64,000 nucleotides of DNA from Alicyclobacillus sp. SP_1 (GCF_024706985.1 NZ_JAMCCX010000012.1:19172-83171); one strand, 5' to 3'. Shown: positions 35,054 through 45,845, counted from the stretch's first letter. Notes: generated from the letters alone by a model not told the origin. Numbers and translations are program-made.

Positions 35054-36313
35054 TCACACGACGTTATCGTCAGTTTGCATGGCTTGCCAGAGGCGCCACA
35101 AAGCCTGTTTGGCGGCACGAATTCGAATCTGCTCGCGAGAACCGCGAAATTGCATGCGAAACGTTTGCACTTCTTGGCGTCCATTGACCAATCCTACATA
35201 AACCAAACCGACTGGTTTTTCGGGAGTTCCACCATCAGGTCCGGCAATTCCTGTGATGGATATTGCAAAATCAGATTTTGCCACCCTCTGCACACCGACA
35301 GCCATCGCTTCAGCCGTCTCTGCCGAGACCGCCCCGTAGAGCTCAAGCACGTCTTGCGGAACACCAAGCACATTCACTTTGACGTCATTTGCATACGATA
35401 TGACGCCGCCCACAAAGGCCGACGAAGAACCCCGCTGCGAAGTCAACATGGCACCCAATAGTCCGCCTGTACAACTCTCCGCAACCGACAATGTGGCACT
35501 TTTCTGCGTCAAGCGCGACAGCGTGACACTGACCAACGAATCGTCATCCACGCCGTAAATATAGTTTGGGAAACGCCGGCGCAATTCAGTCTCGATGGGT
35601 TCAATTTTCGCCAGTGCCTGTTCTTCTGAAGTCGCATGAGCTGTGATTCGCAGTAACATTTCACCTTCACCTGCGAGCGGTGCCACCGTTGGGTTCTGCC
35701 CCTGCGTCAGATCTCTCACGCTCTCATCGACATCAGACTCGCCAATACCACAAAAGCGCACGATGCGCGAACGAACCACATCTCCCGCTCCAAAAATCGC
35801 TCTCAGGCGCGGCAAGACCTGATTCGCCAACATCGGCTTCATTTCCAGCGGAGGACCGGGCAGAAGAAAGAAGTGAACTCCGCTATCCTCGACATATTGG
35901 CCAGGCGCCGTTCCGTTCGGATTATCTAACATCTGTCCACCGACAATGCTGAGAGCTTGCTTTCGATTCGCCTCCGGCATAGGTCGATTGCGGTGAGCAA
36001 AGTAAGACAACAGATGACGCAGAGACTCCGCATCTTCGTGCATGTCCCGCCCCAGAAACTTGGCCAGAGCCTCTTTGGTCAAGTCATCATCCGTTGGACC
36101 GAGGCCGCCAGTGACAACGACGACGTTCGATCTCGCTGCAGCCAACCGAAATGCTGCCACCACTCTTTCCAAGTTATCTCCAACGGCGCTATGGTGATAA
36201 ACGAAGAAACCTTCTTTCGCAAATTCGGCCGAAATATACTGCGCATGACTGTTGTTAATTTGACCGAGCAACAGCTCCGACCCGACCGCGACGAGTTCGG
36301 CACGGCACAGCAT
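35054..36313 (-). CDS. cinA: CinA-like protein (competence/damage-inducible), 419 aa
   Basis: Two-domain protein. The N-terminal MoaB-like domain carries VTGGLGPTDDDLTKEALA and LPGPPLEMKPM. The C-terminal PncC-type nicotinamide-nucleotide amidase carries SVAESCTGGLLGAML and SITGIAGPDGGTPEKPVG. Likely acts in pyridine nucleotide recycling. ATG 36313 follows GGAGTG by nine bases. It sits just downstream of pgsA and upstream of recA, the widely conserved order. Confidence 0.93.
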   Translation of the reverse strand: MLCRAELVAVGSELLLGQINNSHAQYISAEFAKEGFFVYHHSAVGDNLERVVAAFRLAAARSNVVVVTGGLGPTDDDLTKEALAKFLGRDMHEDAESLRHLLSYFAHRNRPMPEANRKQALSIVGGQMLDNPNGTAPGQYVEDSGVHFFLLPGPPLEMKPMLANQVLPRLRAIFGAGDVVRSRIVRFCGIGESDVDESVRDLTQGQNPTVAPLAGEGEMLLRITAHATSEEQALAKIEPIETELRRRFPNYIYGVDDDSLVSVTLSRLTQKSATLSVAESCTGGLLGAMLTSQRGSSSAFVGGVISYANDVKVNVLGVPQDVLELYGAVSAETAEAMAVGVQRVAKSDFAISITGIAGPDGGTPEKPVGLVYVGLVNGRQEVQTFRMQFRGSREQIRIRAAKQALWRLWQAMQTDDNVV

Positions 36314-36329
36314 GGCAACCCACACTCCT

Positions 36330-36926
36330 CTAGCGTGACCCAGAGTTAGCCATGTTCGTGACTTGTTTGTTTTTCACGAAATAGTCCACTCCAGAAGCAA
36401 CCGTCATGATGACCATTAGGTAGACCATCAATTGATCGAACGGAAATCCCACGACCGAAAAAGGAAAATTGTTGAGCATCAGCGCCACCATGGCAACAAT
36501 TTGTGTCACCGTCTTCCATTTCGCCAGCCGACTTGCCGCAATGACAATCCCTTCGGCTGCAGCTACCAACCGCAAACCCGTGACAGCAAACTCACGACTG
36601 ATGATGAGAATAGCCACCCAAGCAGCCAAACTCTGCATTTCAACCAGAGAGATGAGCACTGCCGAAATGAGCAGTTTGTCTGCCAGTGGGTCAAGAAATT
36701 TACCGAAGTTTGTTATCATTTTTCGCTTGCGCGCGATATATCCGTCCAAACCGTCCGTGCTCGCCGCAACGATAAAGACAAACGCCGCAATCATCTCACT
36801 GCCCGTGGTGGTCCGATGATTTATCGTAAACGACCAAAAGTCATAATGAATGAGCAGCAAAAAACTGACGACCGGCACAAGAAAAATCCTGGCTAGCGTA
36901 ATCCGGTTCGCCAGATTCAATCGCAC
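36330..36926 (-). CDS. pgsA: CDP-diacylglycerol-glycerol-3-phosphate phosphatidyltransferase, 198 aa
   Basis: Integral-membrane enzyme that makes phosphatidylglycerol phosphate from CDP-diacylglycerol. DGLDGYIARKRKMITNFGKFLDPLADK matches the CDP-alcohol phosphotransferase motif D-G-x2-A-R-x8-G-x3-D-x3-D (here DG-YIAR with the aspartates intact). Four to five hydrophobic helices flank it. GTG 36926 is used, with a weak site upstream. It is followed 16 bp later by cinA. Confidence 0.93.
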   Translation of the reverse strand: MRLNLANRITLARIFLVPVVSFLLLIHYDFWSFTINHRTTTGSEMIAAFVFIVAASTDGLDGYIARKRKMITNFGKFLDPLADKLLISAVLISLVEMQSLAAWVAILIISREFAVTGLRLVAAAEGIVIAASRLAKWKTVTQIVAMVALMLNNFPFSVVGFPFDQLMVYLMVIMTVASGVDYFVKNKQVTNMANSGSR

Positions 36927-37054
36927 ACACGCCCCAATCGGTTAGAGTACGCGTTGGCCGCAGAATCCGCAACACTTATGCTCTCCCGGCAATAGGAAAA
37001 AAGGTGAAAGATCTCGGTCGATTCCACGCTCAACGCTATCATACCACATCCGCT

Positions 37055-37549
37055 TCAAGAACGATAATTTACGAACTGCAAAGCAATCGGTAGTTCCTCC
37101 GCCCGGAGTAAAGACATGACACTTTGCAAATCATCGCGGCTTTTGCCTGAGACTCGAACCTGGTCACCTTGAATTTGAGCTTGAACCTTGATTTTACTGT
37201 CGCGAATCAGTTTCGTAATTTTTTTAGCGACATCCGCGTCAATCCCTTGTTGCAGCTGAAACACTTGACGCACCGTGCCTCCTGCGGCCGGTTCCACTTT
37301 TCCAGGTTTCAGAGCTTGCAAGGGCACTTCTCGCTTGACCAGCTTAGAACGCAACACGTCGAGGAGCTGTGTGAGTTTGAACTCGTCGTCAGAAATCAAC
37401 GTGATGCTCTCGTCATCGAATTGAATGTCACTCTTGCTCCCCTTAAAGTCAAATCGCGTCTCCACTTCTTTACGAGCTTGCTGAATGGCATTCCCGACTT
37501 CCGTCAACGAAACTTCTGAGACAATATCGAACGATGCATCTTTTGCCAC
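37055..37549 (-). CDS. YajQ-family nucleotide-binding protein, 164 aa
   Basis: Small conserved protein with two ferredoxin-like halves; YajQ homologues bind nucleotides or cyclic-di-GMP and RNA. The sequence from [21 protein letters not shown] through [10 protein letters not shown] to [11 protein letters not shown] is typical, at the normal ~163 residues. GTG 37549 is preceded by AGGAGG at seven bases. Stands alone between rodZ and pgsA. Confidence 0.93.
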   Translation of the reverse strand: MAKDASFDIVSEVSLTEVGNAIQQARKEVETRFDFKGSKSDIQFDDESITLISDDEFKLTQLLDVLRSKLVKREVPLQALKPGKVEPAAGGTVRQVFQLQQGIDADVAKKITKLIRDSKIKVQAQIQGDQVRVSGKSRDDLQSVMSLLRAEELPIALQFVNYRS

Positions 37550-37624
37550 ATGAATTCCTCCTGGCACTCGCGACTTTGCCCGTACGCACGGAGCAGTTAT
37601 CCTCCGATGATTATAGCGAAAAAC

Positions 37625-38629
37625 TTAAGACGATTGCCGTTCAATGAGCACATTAATGGGCACTTTTACGTCAGGCAATGTCAAAGCGTGGCCGTCCACC
37701 TTCACCGACGCTCCCGGGACATTGCCAACGCGAATCAGCATGCTGTGGCTACTGGTCCACGAACGAGATGTGCCTGAGGCGAGCAACAAGCTTGGATTGA
37801 CGACCGTACCGTCGTCCTGAACTTCAAGCCAGCATCCATTCGCAGAAGTGGCAGTCACCGTCACTAACATCGTCTGTGGACTCGACACTCGATAGGTCAT
37901 CTGTCCGTTCTGGAATGCAAGGGGCGTGACCGAAAAATTGCTGCTGGCCGAAGTGTAAGTTTTAGCGGCAGTCGACGTCTTCGGCGGTTTTGGCGACGAA
38001 CTTTGAGTGGAGCTTGTCGTAAGCGGGCTTGTGGGAGGCGTCGCTGTCCCGGTTACCGAAGTGGAAGGAGGGACCGTTGCCGTTACTGCTCCAGTCCCCG
38101 GTGCCTTCTTCATTCCATGTCCATGATTGAGGACATAAGCTCCTGCAGCAATCAAAGCCAGACCAACAATGACCACTGCGGCTTGCGATGTCCCGTTCCA
38201 GGCTAGCAGCCGACGAGACGGTTTTCCATCGCGCTGACCACTTTTCCCCGACTGATTACGCTGCTGTTGGCTGTCTGAACCAGCACTCTTTTGCTCAGAC
38301 TTCCCGTCTTCCCGAGCGAGTCCACGGTCTTCCCCTGATTTCTTCTGCGGCTCCAAAACGGCGGACTGCTCAACTCGCTTCATCCTCGCCACCTGAGCAT
38401 CGAGTTCGGCAAGCAGTGCTTGTCCGTCCATACCCAATACATCCGCATAGGACCGCACAAATCCGCGAGCGTACACATCACCGGGAAGAAAGTCCCATTC
38501 GCCGTTCTCCAGCGCTTTGAGATAATGCGTTCTTATCTTCGTTCGATCCGCCACTTCATCAAGGGATAGTCCTTGAGACTCTCGGGTGTCTTTTAGCCGT
38601 TGCCCCAAGTCTCGAACCAATGAGTTCAC
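37625..38629 (-). CDS. rodZ: RodZ-like helix-turn-helix membrane protein, 334 aa
   Basis: Cytoskeletal anchor that links MreB to the membrane in cell-shape control. An N-terminal HTH_25 domain (GLSLDEVADRTKIRTHYLKALENGEWDFLPGDVYARGFVRSYADVLG) is followed by a charged linker and a single transmembrane helix (QAAVVIVGLALIAAGAYVLNHG, about 150-170). A Thr/Ser/Pro-rich stretch and a DUF4115-like outer domain follow. GTG 38629 has AAGGAG eight bases upstream. Matches ymfM of Bacillus in position. Confidence 0.9.
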   Translation of the reverse strand: MNSLVRDLGQRLKDTRESQGLSLDEVADRTKIRTHYLKALENGEWDFLPGDVYARGFVRSYADVLGMDGQALLAELDAQVARMKRVEQSAVLEPQKKSGEDRGLAREDGKSEQKSAGSDSQQQRNQSGKSGQRDGKPSRRLLAWNGTSQAAVVIVGLALIAAGAYVLNHGHGMKKAPGTGAVTATVPPSTSVTGTATPPTSPLTTSSTQSSSPKPPKTSTAAKTYTSASSNFSVTPLAFQNGQMTYRVSSPQTMLVTVTATSANGCWLEVQDDGTVVNPSLLLASGTSRSWTSSHSMLIRVGNVPGASVKVDGHALTLPDVKVPINVLIERQSS

Positions 38630-38695
38630 TCAGATAACTCCTTCCCTGCGCTTAAGAGCTAACTTCCTCCACAGCCTTGTCATTCATCGCCAAAC

Positions 38696-39523
38696 TTACT
38701 CATTCCAGCGAGCAGCTTCTCGCTCATATTGATCGTATTGAATTTCTTCATCGGGATCGCGACGAAGTTCAATGACATAGTCAAACAAGTCCCAGTTATA
38801 CCGTGAGTGTCGCACAAAAATATCGGGATGTTCAATCACAATCGGAGCAGAGAAGCGCAGAACATCATCGACACAGCGCTGATGCCCTTCATCACCACGA
38901 AAGCTAGACACGGCACCATCAATAATGTAAACAAATTGGTCGCTAATAAAGTCGTCAGGCGGCAGCGAGCGAAGAATGGTCTGTTTGAGGAGAGTCGACG
39001 AGACAAAAAACCATCGCTTATTTGCATAGACACTGGCAGCCACAATCGATTCCGTTTTGCCGACACGCGGCTGACCGCGCAATCCGATAACCTGTCGCCC
39101 AGGTCTTTTTAAAAGTTCGCCCATGAAATCGACAAGAACCCCTAATTCATCGCGCACAAATCGATAGGTCTTCGTTTCACTGTCGCTGCGTTCAATGAAA
39201 CGTCCGTGGCGAAGCGCAAGGCGGTCTCGCAACGCTGGCGTCCGCAGCGCATCCAATTCGACATCTTCAATGGAACCAAGCATGATCTTTAACGCCTCAA
39301 TGCTGTCCTGCCGATCCGTTAAAAGCAAAAACCCACGACGGTGCTCGGATACACTTGCCAGCTGCATAATGTTAAATCCGAGCATACCGAGCAACGACGC
39401 AATGTCTCCGAGTAAACCTGGTCGGTTCCTGCGAATTCGATATTGAAAATACAACTCAATCTTATCCTCTTGTGCAATATCGGGAAATTCCGCCAACAAA
39501 GACCCCTTCTTTCGGCTAATCAA
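38696..39523 (-). CDS. ymfK: YmfK-type protein with ACT and P-loop domains, 275 aa
   Basis: Conserved Bacillota protein (DUF3388). Residues ~20-100 form an ACT fold (RRNRPGLLGDIASLLGMLGFNIMQLASVSEH). GLRGQPRVGKTES is a P-loop-like motif near residue 145, and DDVLRFSAPIVIEHPDIFVRHSRYNWDLFDYVIELRRD is the most conserved C-terminal block. Function unknown. TTG 39523 overlaps the previous gene by TTGA; a later TTG after GAAGGGG is possible. Lies between rodZ and the lipoprotein gene. Confidence 0.8.
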   Translation of the reverse strand: MISRKKGSLLAEFPDIAQEDKIELYFQYRIRRNRPGLLGDIASLLGMLGFNIMQLASVSEHRRGFLLLTDRQDSIEALKIMLGSIEDVELDALRTPALRDRLALRHGRFIERSDSETKTYRFVRDELGVLVDFMGELLKRPGRQVIGLRGQPRVGKTESIVAASVYANKRWFFVSSTLLKQTILRSLPPDDFISDQFVYIIDGAVSSFRGDEGHQRCVDDVLRFSAPIVIEHPDIFVRHSRYNWDLFDYVIELRRDPDEEIQYDQYEREAARWNE

Positions 39524-40620
39524 GATGTACCAAAAACACGACTACTCCAGAGCGTGCGAACCGCCGGAGGCAGGTTTGTCCATGCCGAACGAGGATCTAC
39601 GGTTCCATTCCTAAGACTGTCCTCAACCGCATGGGATTCGGCCAAGAGAGATGCAGGTAAAGAGCCACTTAAAAACCGTAAAAGAGACTGTGAGTGCACC
39701 GTCCGCATACCTGGTTGCCACTTACCCGCTGCATACTCCGAAAATACGACATTCAGTGCTTCTGGTGACGGCGTGCCGGGAACGGCCACGACAGGCGCAG
39801 CGAGACGACTGTCCGACATACTAAAAATTCGAGACCCACTCGTCTCGAACGAGTGCCGATAACGCGCAACCGATGTAAAACTCAGGACGACTTGAGCTGT
39901 ATTTGAATAAATGGGAGTCGACGCTACAGACGACGGAACATACGTATTGCCGACCGTGGTTCGTGGCGCCGAAGCGACTCCCACTGAAGCACTGATGTGA
40001 ATTGGTGCGGCCGCGAGATTCGGATTGACTGCATAGATACCCGCCAAAGCAGCTTCGACCTCGGAGTGCTGCACAGATGGACTGTGAACTCCGAAAAGCC
40101 CCACCGCACGCGTACCGTCTTCCTGCGCCAAAATTGCCGACAAATAGCCTAGAGCATACGAGACCTCCAAGCGGGAAGGAACCACCGCTTGCCAGGAATT
40201 CGGAAGAGACGGCGGTAGAGCTGAGGCAACCACGGTCATCTTGATGTCTGTCGGTGCATTCACAGAAAGAACGCGAGCGACATCCGGCTCTGACGGAACC
40301 AACACCGCAAGGCCTCCCGGCGACGTCTGCCCAAACTTCTCAAGTGCTGAAGTCAGTTCCGAGGGTTGTAATTGAAGGACCTCATAGTCGACGCTGTTGC
40401 CATTGCCAGAATTCATACCTTCTTCGGCTGCAGCAACCTTCTGTTCCGACCAGCCCACGGGACGGCCCACGAGTATCACTTCCGCAGCGAGTTTTGGGAC
40501 GGTCGGCTTCATGTCAGGAAGCACCGGCGCTCCACACCCGCTTAACGCAAAAATAGTACTCAAGCTTGTCGCAAATACAACGGTTCTTCGAACTCGGTTT
40601 TGTTGCTCAGTCATTTTCAT
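39520..40620 (-). CDS. Basic-membrane-protein-like lipoprotein, 366 aa
   Basis: Exported lipoprotein: basic start (NRVRRTVV), hydrophobic stretch and lipobox LSGC, giving a cysteine near residue 29. The mature part resembles the periplasmic-binding BMP fold (Med-like), with PSEPDVARVLSV, VSYALGYLSAILAQ and VGLFGVHSP. In Bacillus, med (positive regulator of comK) belongs to this family; a role here is not proven. ATG 40620. Its promoter region is shared with the divergent plus-strand gene. Confidence 0.7.
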   Translation of the reverse strand: MKMTEQQNRVRRTVVFATSLSTIFALSGCGAPVLPDMKPTVPKLAAEVILVGRPVGWSEQKVAAAEEGMNSGNGNSVDYEVLQLQPSELTSALEKFGQTSPGGLAVLVPSEPDVARVLSVNAPTDIKMTVVASALPPSLPNSWQAVVPSRLEVSYALGYLSAILAQEDGTRAVGLFGVHSPSVQHSEVEAALAGIYAVNPNLAAAPIHISASVGVASAPRTTVGNTYVPSSVASTPIYSNTAQVVLSFTSVARYRHSFETSGSRIFSMSDSRLAAPVVAVPGTPSPEALNVVFSEYAAGKWQPGMRTVHSQSLLRFLSGSLPASLLAESHAVEDSLRNGTVDPRSAWTNLPPAVRTLWSSRVFGTS

Positions 40621-40805
40621 GACGATATTTTAACACTCCCGAAGCATATTGAATGTTTTTCGCATGCCAATTTTGGAATATTGGGAGATGATGTGCGGAT
40701 GCGTGGATAGAAAATGCACAAAATTAGTATACCATGTTTTTGTAACTCATCTTGCCTTTCTCGCTCTACTCCCTGATAATTGGGTAGGGGAAAGGATGAA
40801 TTGAC

Positions 40806-41150
40806 TTGGTAAACTCCAATGGCGGTGACCATTTATCTGTCGCCAAAGCGCTGTATCAACTTGAGTTCTATTTGCAACAACTGAATTTAGGCGTCACGAT
40901 TAGAGATTTGTATGAGAGAGCATACCGCACCAAACGTGGAGACCGATACGACGACCGCTGGCTGACCGTGCTCGACGAAAATCTAGAGGTCCGTGAATCT
41001 CTGTCAGAACCGTTCACGACACAATCCGTTTTAGAAGTATTGATGCGTACAGGCCATGAACCTCTTGTTCGAACCTTGATGAGAGAAATCCGCAATCAAA
41101 AAATAGGCTTTACACACATGTATTTGATTGGCCGTACCTCTCACCATTAA
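40806..41150 (+). CDS. Hypothetical protein, 114 aa
   Basis: The only plus-strand gene in the conserved part. It is unrecognised, mostly helical and charged (VAKALYQLEFYLQQLNLGVTIRDLYERAYRTKR). There is no signal peptide or membrane helix. TTG 40806 has AAAGGATG about eight bases upstream. Lying divergent from the lipoprotein gene, it is probably a real lineage-specific gene, but no function is offered. Confidence 0.5.
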   Translation: MVNSNGGDHLSVAKALYQLEFYLQQLNLGVTIRDLYERAYRTKRGDRYDDRWLTVLDENLEVRESLSEPFTTQSVLEVLMRTGHEPLVRTLMREIRNQKIGFTHMYLIGRTSHH

Positions 41151-41250
41151 CAAATTTAGCTCCGCTGTAAGAAGGCTCGGAACAGTGTCGTCACATGGCG
41201 TGCCGATTCATGCCACTATGCAACGCCCATAGTTGCTCTGCGTCTTGCTT

Positions 41251-41838
41251 CTAGTTTCCGACTGTCCACTGTGTCTGATACCACAATTCGTCAGGGCCGG
41301 TGGACATATCTTGCTTGGCTTGATGCATCTCCGTGGACAGTTGCGGTGCGCTCGAACTCGTCGCAGTCGCCAGTGCATCAAATTCCGTGCGGCCAAGTCC
41401 TGCGGTTCCAAGGATATTGTCTCCTTGGACAACATCGACCTCAGCTTGTACAACGGGTAGACCACTTCGGTAGACGGCACGAAAATAGTCACTCATCCAA
41501 CGATTCACTTCTGTCGGCAACACTGGCGAATTGATTTTTAATTGAATTTCAGAGCTCACCTCAATACCATTCCCGACACGACTTGGAAGAACAACGATGT
41601 CTTGCAAATACGGGATGTTTGCCAGTACTTGGACCAACTTCTGTCGCGTTCCCGGCGCCATCTCATTTTCTGCGTCACTGGAAGGTCTGTCGGTACTCAC
41701 CGCTTGGGGAGAATGGCTTGCAGCGATGCCTACACTTACCCACCGTTCTTCATGCTGCGAATGCATCCAGACTCCGAATCCAAACGCCAATACCCCAAGC
41801 ATCCCAATCAACCACCGGTTTTTGTGAAGAGTCCGCAC
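41251..41838 (-). CDS. Hypothetical single-pass membrane protein, 195 aa
   Basis: Begins with a short basic segment and one transmembrane helix (WLIGMLGVLAFGFGVWM). A linker and a ~120-residue soluble domain follow (SRVGNGIEVSSEIQLKI...YFRAVYRSGLPVVQAEVDVVQG), likely outside the cell. No family recognised. GTG 41838 follows GGGAGGTG. Lies 113 bp after the spoIIIE stop, in the same direction; a link to sporulation or division is only positional. Confidence 0.5.
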   Translation of the reverse strand: MRTLHKNRWLIGMLGVLAFGFGVWMHSQHEERWVSVGIAASHSPQAVSTDRPSSDAENEMAPGTRQKLVQVLANIPYLQDIVVLPSRVGNGIEVSSEIQLKINSPVLPTEVNRWMSDYFRAVYRSGLPVVQAEVDVVQGDNILGTAGLGRTEFDALATATSSSAPQLSTEMHQAKQDMSTGPDELWYQTQWTVGN

Positions 41839-41950
41839 CGTGTGCACCTCCCAAATCGCACGGCCGTGTGGTCCATGCACGGGAACAGACCTTTATCCAA
41901 TCCACCCCCGATGGCCGTTCTCTTCACAATCTATGGACAAACCTCTTGTA

Positions 41951-44446
41951 TCATTCTCCTTTCCGTGAAAATGTGGTGGCTTTTATTTGCTCCCACTCGA
42001 TTGGACTAATCAACACTTCCCTAGGCTTACTTCCTTCAAAACCGCTCACAAAACCTTGCACTTCCATTTGGTCAATGATGCGCGCCGCGCGTGAATAACC
42101 GACCCGAAAGCGCCTTTGCACCATAGATACGGAAGCCTGTCCAGCGCTTATCACCAAATCCATCGCATCGACGAACAGTGAGTCCAATTCACCCGCAGAA
42201 TCGGTGGTCGCAGAGTCTTCTTCAGACATTTGTAAGTCCACCGTGTAGATAACATTCTGCTGATTTTTTACATAATCCACGAGTCGTTCAATCTCTGACT
42301 CCGAAACGAAGGCACCTTGAACTCGAATAGACTTTGGAGCACCGACCGGAAGGTACAACATGTCGCCTCGACCAAGCAATTTTTCGGCCCCACCTGCATC
42401 TAAAATGGTGCGTGAATCGGCCATGGACGAAACCGCAAAAGCAATGCGGCTTGGGATGTTCGCTTTAATCACGCCTGTAATAACGTCGACCGACGGGCGC
42501 TGCGTGGCGACAATCAAGTGTATTCCCGCAGCTCTGGCCATCTGCGCAATTCGGCAGATAGCGTCCTCTACATCTGCGGCTGCGACCATCATTAAGTCTG
42601 CTAATTCGTCCACAATCACCACGATGTATGGAAGTGGATCGACACCATCCGCCACAAGTAATTGATTGTAGCGATCAACATCACGTGCGCCTCTGTCAGC
42701 AAACAATTTATACCTATTTTCCATCTCCTGAACGATCTTTTTCAAAGCAAAAGCTGCTTTGCGCGGGTCCGTCACTACCGGCGCTAGTAAATGGGGAATT
42801 CCGTTGTAACCGTTCAACTCGACCATTTTCGGGTCAATCATCATCAACTTCACTTCATGGGGTTTTGCTCGAACCAGGAGTGAAGCAATGATGCCATTGA
42901 TACACACACTCTTTCCGGAACCAGTCGCTCCCGCAACTAAAAGATGAGGCATTTTTTGCAAATTGCCAACGATAGCGTTTCCAGCAATATCTCTTCCCAG
43001 GACAATCGACAGTTTCGACGTACTTTCCTGGAATTCGGGCGATTCGAGTACTTCGCGCAGCGTGACAATGGCCACTTCTTGATTGGGTATTTCAATACCA
43101 ATGACTGACTTGCCCGGCACCGGCGCTTCCATGCGAATTCCTGTAGCAGCCAAAGCCAAGGCAATATCGTCCGTCAGACTCACAATTTTTGATACTTTCA
43201 CTCCAACTGCAGGCTGCAACTCATAGCGTGTGACGGTCGGCCCCCGAGAAATCTCCAGAACTTTTGCCTGTACCCCGAAGCTCTCCAAAGTTTTTTCTAA
43301 TTTACGCGCATTTTGGTGGGCACTTTGCCTGTCAAATCCTTGCTTTGGCGAATCAGGAAATGAGAACAAAGAGAGAGGCGGCAGTTGATAGTTTTCGTCG
43401 TGAATGGGTGCGCCGAGAGGATACGGAACATCCGTTTCCGCAGTGGAATGACGTCCACCTTCCGGCACAGACTGCACTACCACAGATTTTTTGGTGCTCC
43501 GTTTCTGAGCCATCGGCGCAACGGGTAGACCGACCTCCTCCGTCCCTTTCATGACTGGGGCAGGTACGAAACTTGTCTCTCGCGCTCCGACCCGCGATGC
43601 AAAGTCGTGAACAATCGGGCGCTGTTTCTCCTCCCCAGGATTCGGTCGCTCTTCGTTCCCCTCTGCGGACTTTGCGGTGGGTACCTCGTCTGAGGTATCT
43701 CCCGTGCCATCCAGAACGACTCCATCCACGATGAGTTGAGGTTTCTGTCGAGGTTTTCGCGTCTTCTCCGAAGTCGGCGGACGAACTGCCGGGGCTGCAG
43801 TCTCCTTATCGCGTTCCAGCAATACATTCGCAAACTGGCGACTGCCTTTCCAAAGTCCGTCCAATCGGCGCTCCATCCAGTGCGTGCCGCGCTGAATGCC
43901 CGCTACCAAAGACCGCTCTGTCAACAGCGCTCCGCCAATTAACACGGCGATGCCAAGCACCAAAAGGGTGCCCAAAGTGGAAAACAAGTAGTGTAGCACA
44001 GCAAAACAGGCGTAGCCCACAAGGCCCCCCCCGGCGGCGGGCAACGCCGTTCCGCTTAAATTCCCAGAGAGAACATACGCCCGCATTTGCTGCACCGCCT
44101 GAAGCGTAGCCGCAAACAGAGGAACTTGCGCAGTTCCAGCGTACGCTGCGTAGCGTTGAAAAAAGAAAAACTCCATTCCCGTCAACCAAGTGACAAACAA
44201 GATGGTCAGTCCGACGTGCCGAGTATGAAATGGAAACGATGTTCGACGAACCATCATGTACAGAGCCGCGTAGGCGATGAACACCGGAACCAAAAAACTC
44301 CAAGAACCTGCCAAATATATAAAAGCCACATCCACATAGCGTCCGACCAAACCAAGTTTGCCAAGCGCCAAAGCAGCGCCTGTCAGCATGACCAGCCCCG
44401 TCGTTTCGTAGCGGAGAATATTTTGCTTTACCTGCCGTTTACTCAT
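41951..44446 (-). CDS. spoIIIE: DNA translocase SpoIIIE/FtsK, 831 aa
   Basis: Membrane-anchored motor that pumps chromosome through the septum during sporulation or division. Four N-terminal membrane helices are followed by a variable linker, the alpha/beta motor core with [16 protein letters not shown] (Walker A) and [14 protein letters not shown] (Walker B), and a C-terminal winged helix ([26 protein letters not shown]) that reads SRS/KOPS-type sites. ATG 44446 follows GAGGAGG. Downstream of ylzJ and tepA, as in Bacillus. Confidence 0.95.
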   Translation of the reverse strand: MSKRQVKQNILRYETTGLVMLTGAALALGKLGLVGRYVDVAFIYLAGSWSFLVPVFIAYAALYMMVRRTSFPFHTRHVGLTILFVTWLTGMEFFFFQRYAAYAGTAQVPLFAATLQAVQQMRAYVLSGNLSGTALPAAGGGLVGYACFAVLHYLFSTLGTLLVLGIAVLIGGALLTERSLVAGIQRGTHWMERRLDGLWKGSRQFANVLLERDKETAAPAVRPPTSEKTRKPRQKPQLIVDGVVLDGTGDTSDEVPTAKSAEGNEERPNPGEEKQRPIVHDFASRVGARETSFVPAPVMKGTEEVGLPVAPMAQKRSTKKSVVVQSVPEGGRHSTAETDVPYPLGAPIHDENYQLPPLSLFSFPDSPKQGFDRQSAHQNARKLEKTLESFGVQAKVLEISRGPTVTRYELQPAVGVKVSKIVSLTDDIALALAATGIRMEAPVPGKSVIGIEIPNQEVAIVTLREVLESPEFQESTSKLSIVLGRDIAGNAIVGNLQKMPHLLVAGATGSGKSVCINGIIASLLVRAKPHEVKLMMIDPKMVELNGYNGIPHLLAPVVTDPRKAAFALKKIVQEMENRYKLFADRGARDVDRYNQLLVADGVDPLPYIVVIVDELADLMMVAAADVEDAICRIAQMARAAGIHLIVATQRPSVDVITGVIKANIPSRIAFAVSSMADSRTILDAGGAEKLLGRGDMLYLPVGAPKSIRVQGAFVSESEIERLVDYVKNQQNVIYTVDLQMSEEDSATTDSAGELDSLFVDAMDLVISAGQASVSMVQRRFRVGYSRAARIIDQMEVQGFVSGFEGSKPREVLISPIEWEQIKATTFSRKGE

Positions 44447-44625
44447 TGCCGCCTCCTCTGTAGGAGCGTGCATAGCCCGCACACCCGTACATCATATAGT
44501 TCTTGGCGACGAGGCTAATTCCTGCAGACGGCAGTACATGACTGTGAAACGAACCATTCCGCAAAGACGACGAAGCCATCCTCACTCGCGGCACTGAGTG
44601 GACATAGGCTGTGGCCAAGTAACCG

Positions 44626-44850
44626 TCACAATCCGGTCAGGATAACAATGCTACCTGGTTGCAACTTCGGATTACAGAAGTCGGCAGGTTTCGGAGAAAC
44701 CAGCTTTTCCAATCGACCCGTACCATCCCCGAGCGGATGAACCAACATCGTCAGCCCATTTTGGCACACCTCTACTAAGGGTTGTTCGGCGTCTCCTCCT
44801 TCCAACCCAGAAAACACGGCTACTTCGTCGAGTGGAGTCCAATGTACCAC
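44626..44850 (-). CDS. ylzJ: YlzJ-like protein, 74 aa
   Basis: Small conserved protein of spore formers (MVHWTPLDEVAVF start, GRLEKLVSPKPADFCNPKLQPG end). Function unknown; its fixed place between tepA and spoIIIE is the main clue. GTG 44850 overlaps the tepA stop (TAGTG), so translation is coupled. Confidence 0.9.
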   Translation of the reverse strand: MVHWTPLDEVAVFSGLEGGDAEQPLVEVCQNGLTMLVHPLGDGTGRLEKLVSPKPADFCNPKLQPGSIVILTGL

Positions 44851-45647
44851 TACTGCATCATCCCTTCCACAAATGGGGAGGTTCTCCTCATACCCTCGTT
44901 GACACTCCCGTTAGGCTCGTTAGCGGCAATCAGTTCACGCAGTTTACGAATGGCCTGTCCTAAACCACCAACCTCATTCACCAAGCCGTAAGAAACGGCG
45001 TCCCTGCCGACCACAGTCGTGCCTATGTCGCGGGCCATTTCCCCCGTATTCAACATTAAATTCCGGAACACTTGTTCGCCCACTTGAGAGTGCTGTACAA
45101 CAAATCGAGTCACTCGCTCCTGCATTTTCTCCAAGTATTCGAACGACTGCGGTACTCCAATCACCATGCCCGTCAGTCGAATCGGGTGGATGGTCATAGT
45201 CGCCGTTTCGGCGATGTACGTGTAAGAACAGGACACCGCAATCGGGACTCCAATCGAATGGCCGCCTCCGAGAACCAATGAAACCGTCGGCTTGCTCATA
45301 CTGGCCACCATCTCTGCGATGGCGAGCCCCGCCTCCACATCCCCCCCAACGGTATTAAGGATAAGCAGAAGTCCTTTGACGTGATCGTTTTGCTCCGCCG
45401 CAACCAATTGTGGAATAATATGTTCGTATTTTGTCGTCTTGTTCTGTGGAGGCAGCACCAAATGGCCTTCAATTTGACCAATAATGGTGAGGCAGTACAA
45501 GTCACTATCTGCCTGCACGGGTTCTGTTTGACCCAACTGCACCACGTCTTTGGTAATGTCGCTCCCCACATCCCCCTCCGTGGGAGGCGCAGGCGCAATA
45601 CTTTGCGAAGATTTTAGAGAAGTGTCCGGAATGTCCATGAAAGCCAC
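44850..45647 (-). CDS. tepA: TepA/YlzJ-operon ClpP-like protease, 265 aa
   Basis: ClpP-type serine protease homologue, thought to cut exported proteins in the cytoplasm. [19 protein letters not shown] contains the oxyanion region, while [15 protein letters not shown] carries Ser in the GHS position of the catalytic nucleophile, and the histidine lies in [11 protein letters not shown]. The N-terminal ~60 residues vary. GTG 45647 after AAAGGAC is preferred; ATG 45638 is also possible and the start is not certain. Confidence 0.85.
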   Translation of the reverse strand: MAFMDIPDTSLKSSQSIAPAPPTEGDVGSDITKDVVQLGQTEPVQADSDLYCLTIIGQIEGHLVLPPQNKTTKYEHIIPQLVAAEQNDHVKGLLLILNTVGGDVEAGLAIAEMVASMSKPTVSLVLGGGHSIGVPIAVSCSYTYIAETATMTIHPIRLTGMVIGVPQSFEYLEKMQERVTRFVVQHSQVGEQVFRNLMLNTGEMARDIGTTVVGRDAVSYGLVNEVGGLGQAIRKLRELIAANEPNGSVNEGMRRTSPFVEGMMQ

Positions 45648-45743
45648 GAAAGAACACGTCCTTTCTCGTCCTTCTCGTAGTATCCGGCAAAATTCCACAC
45701 CTCATTCCCATCAAACCAACTTTTTCAGTCTCCCGAGAACGAC

Positions 45744-45785
45744 AAAACGCTGCGATTTCGCCAGTCAAGGCGCAATCGCAGCGTA
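45744..45785 (-). terminator. Intrinsic terminator of rnjA
   Basis: Minus strand CGCTGCGATT ... AATCGCAGCG followed by TTTTG, about 60 bp after the rnjA stop. Confidence 0.75.
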
Positions 45786-45845
45786 GCAAGTAGGTCTGAA
45801 CATAGAACAAGCAGACCCGGAAACTGGGCTCGCATGAAGGAGAGA

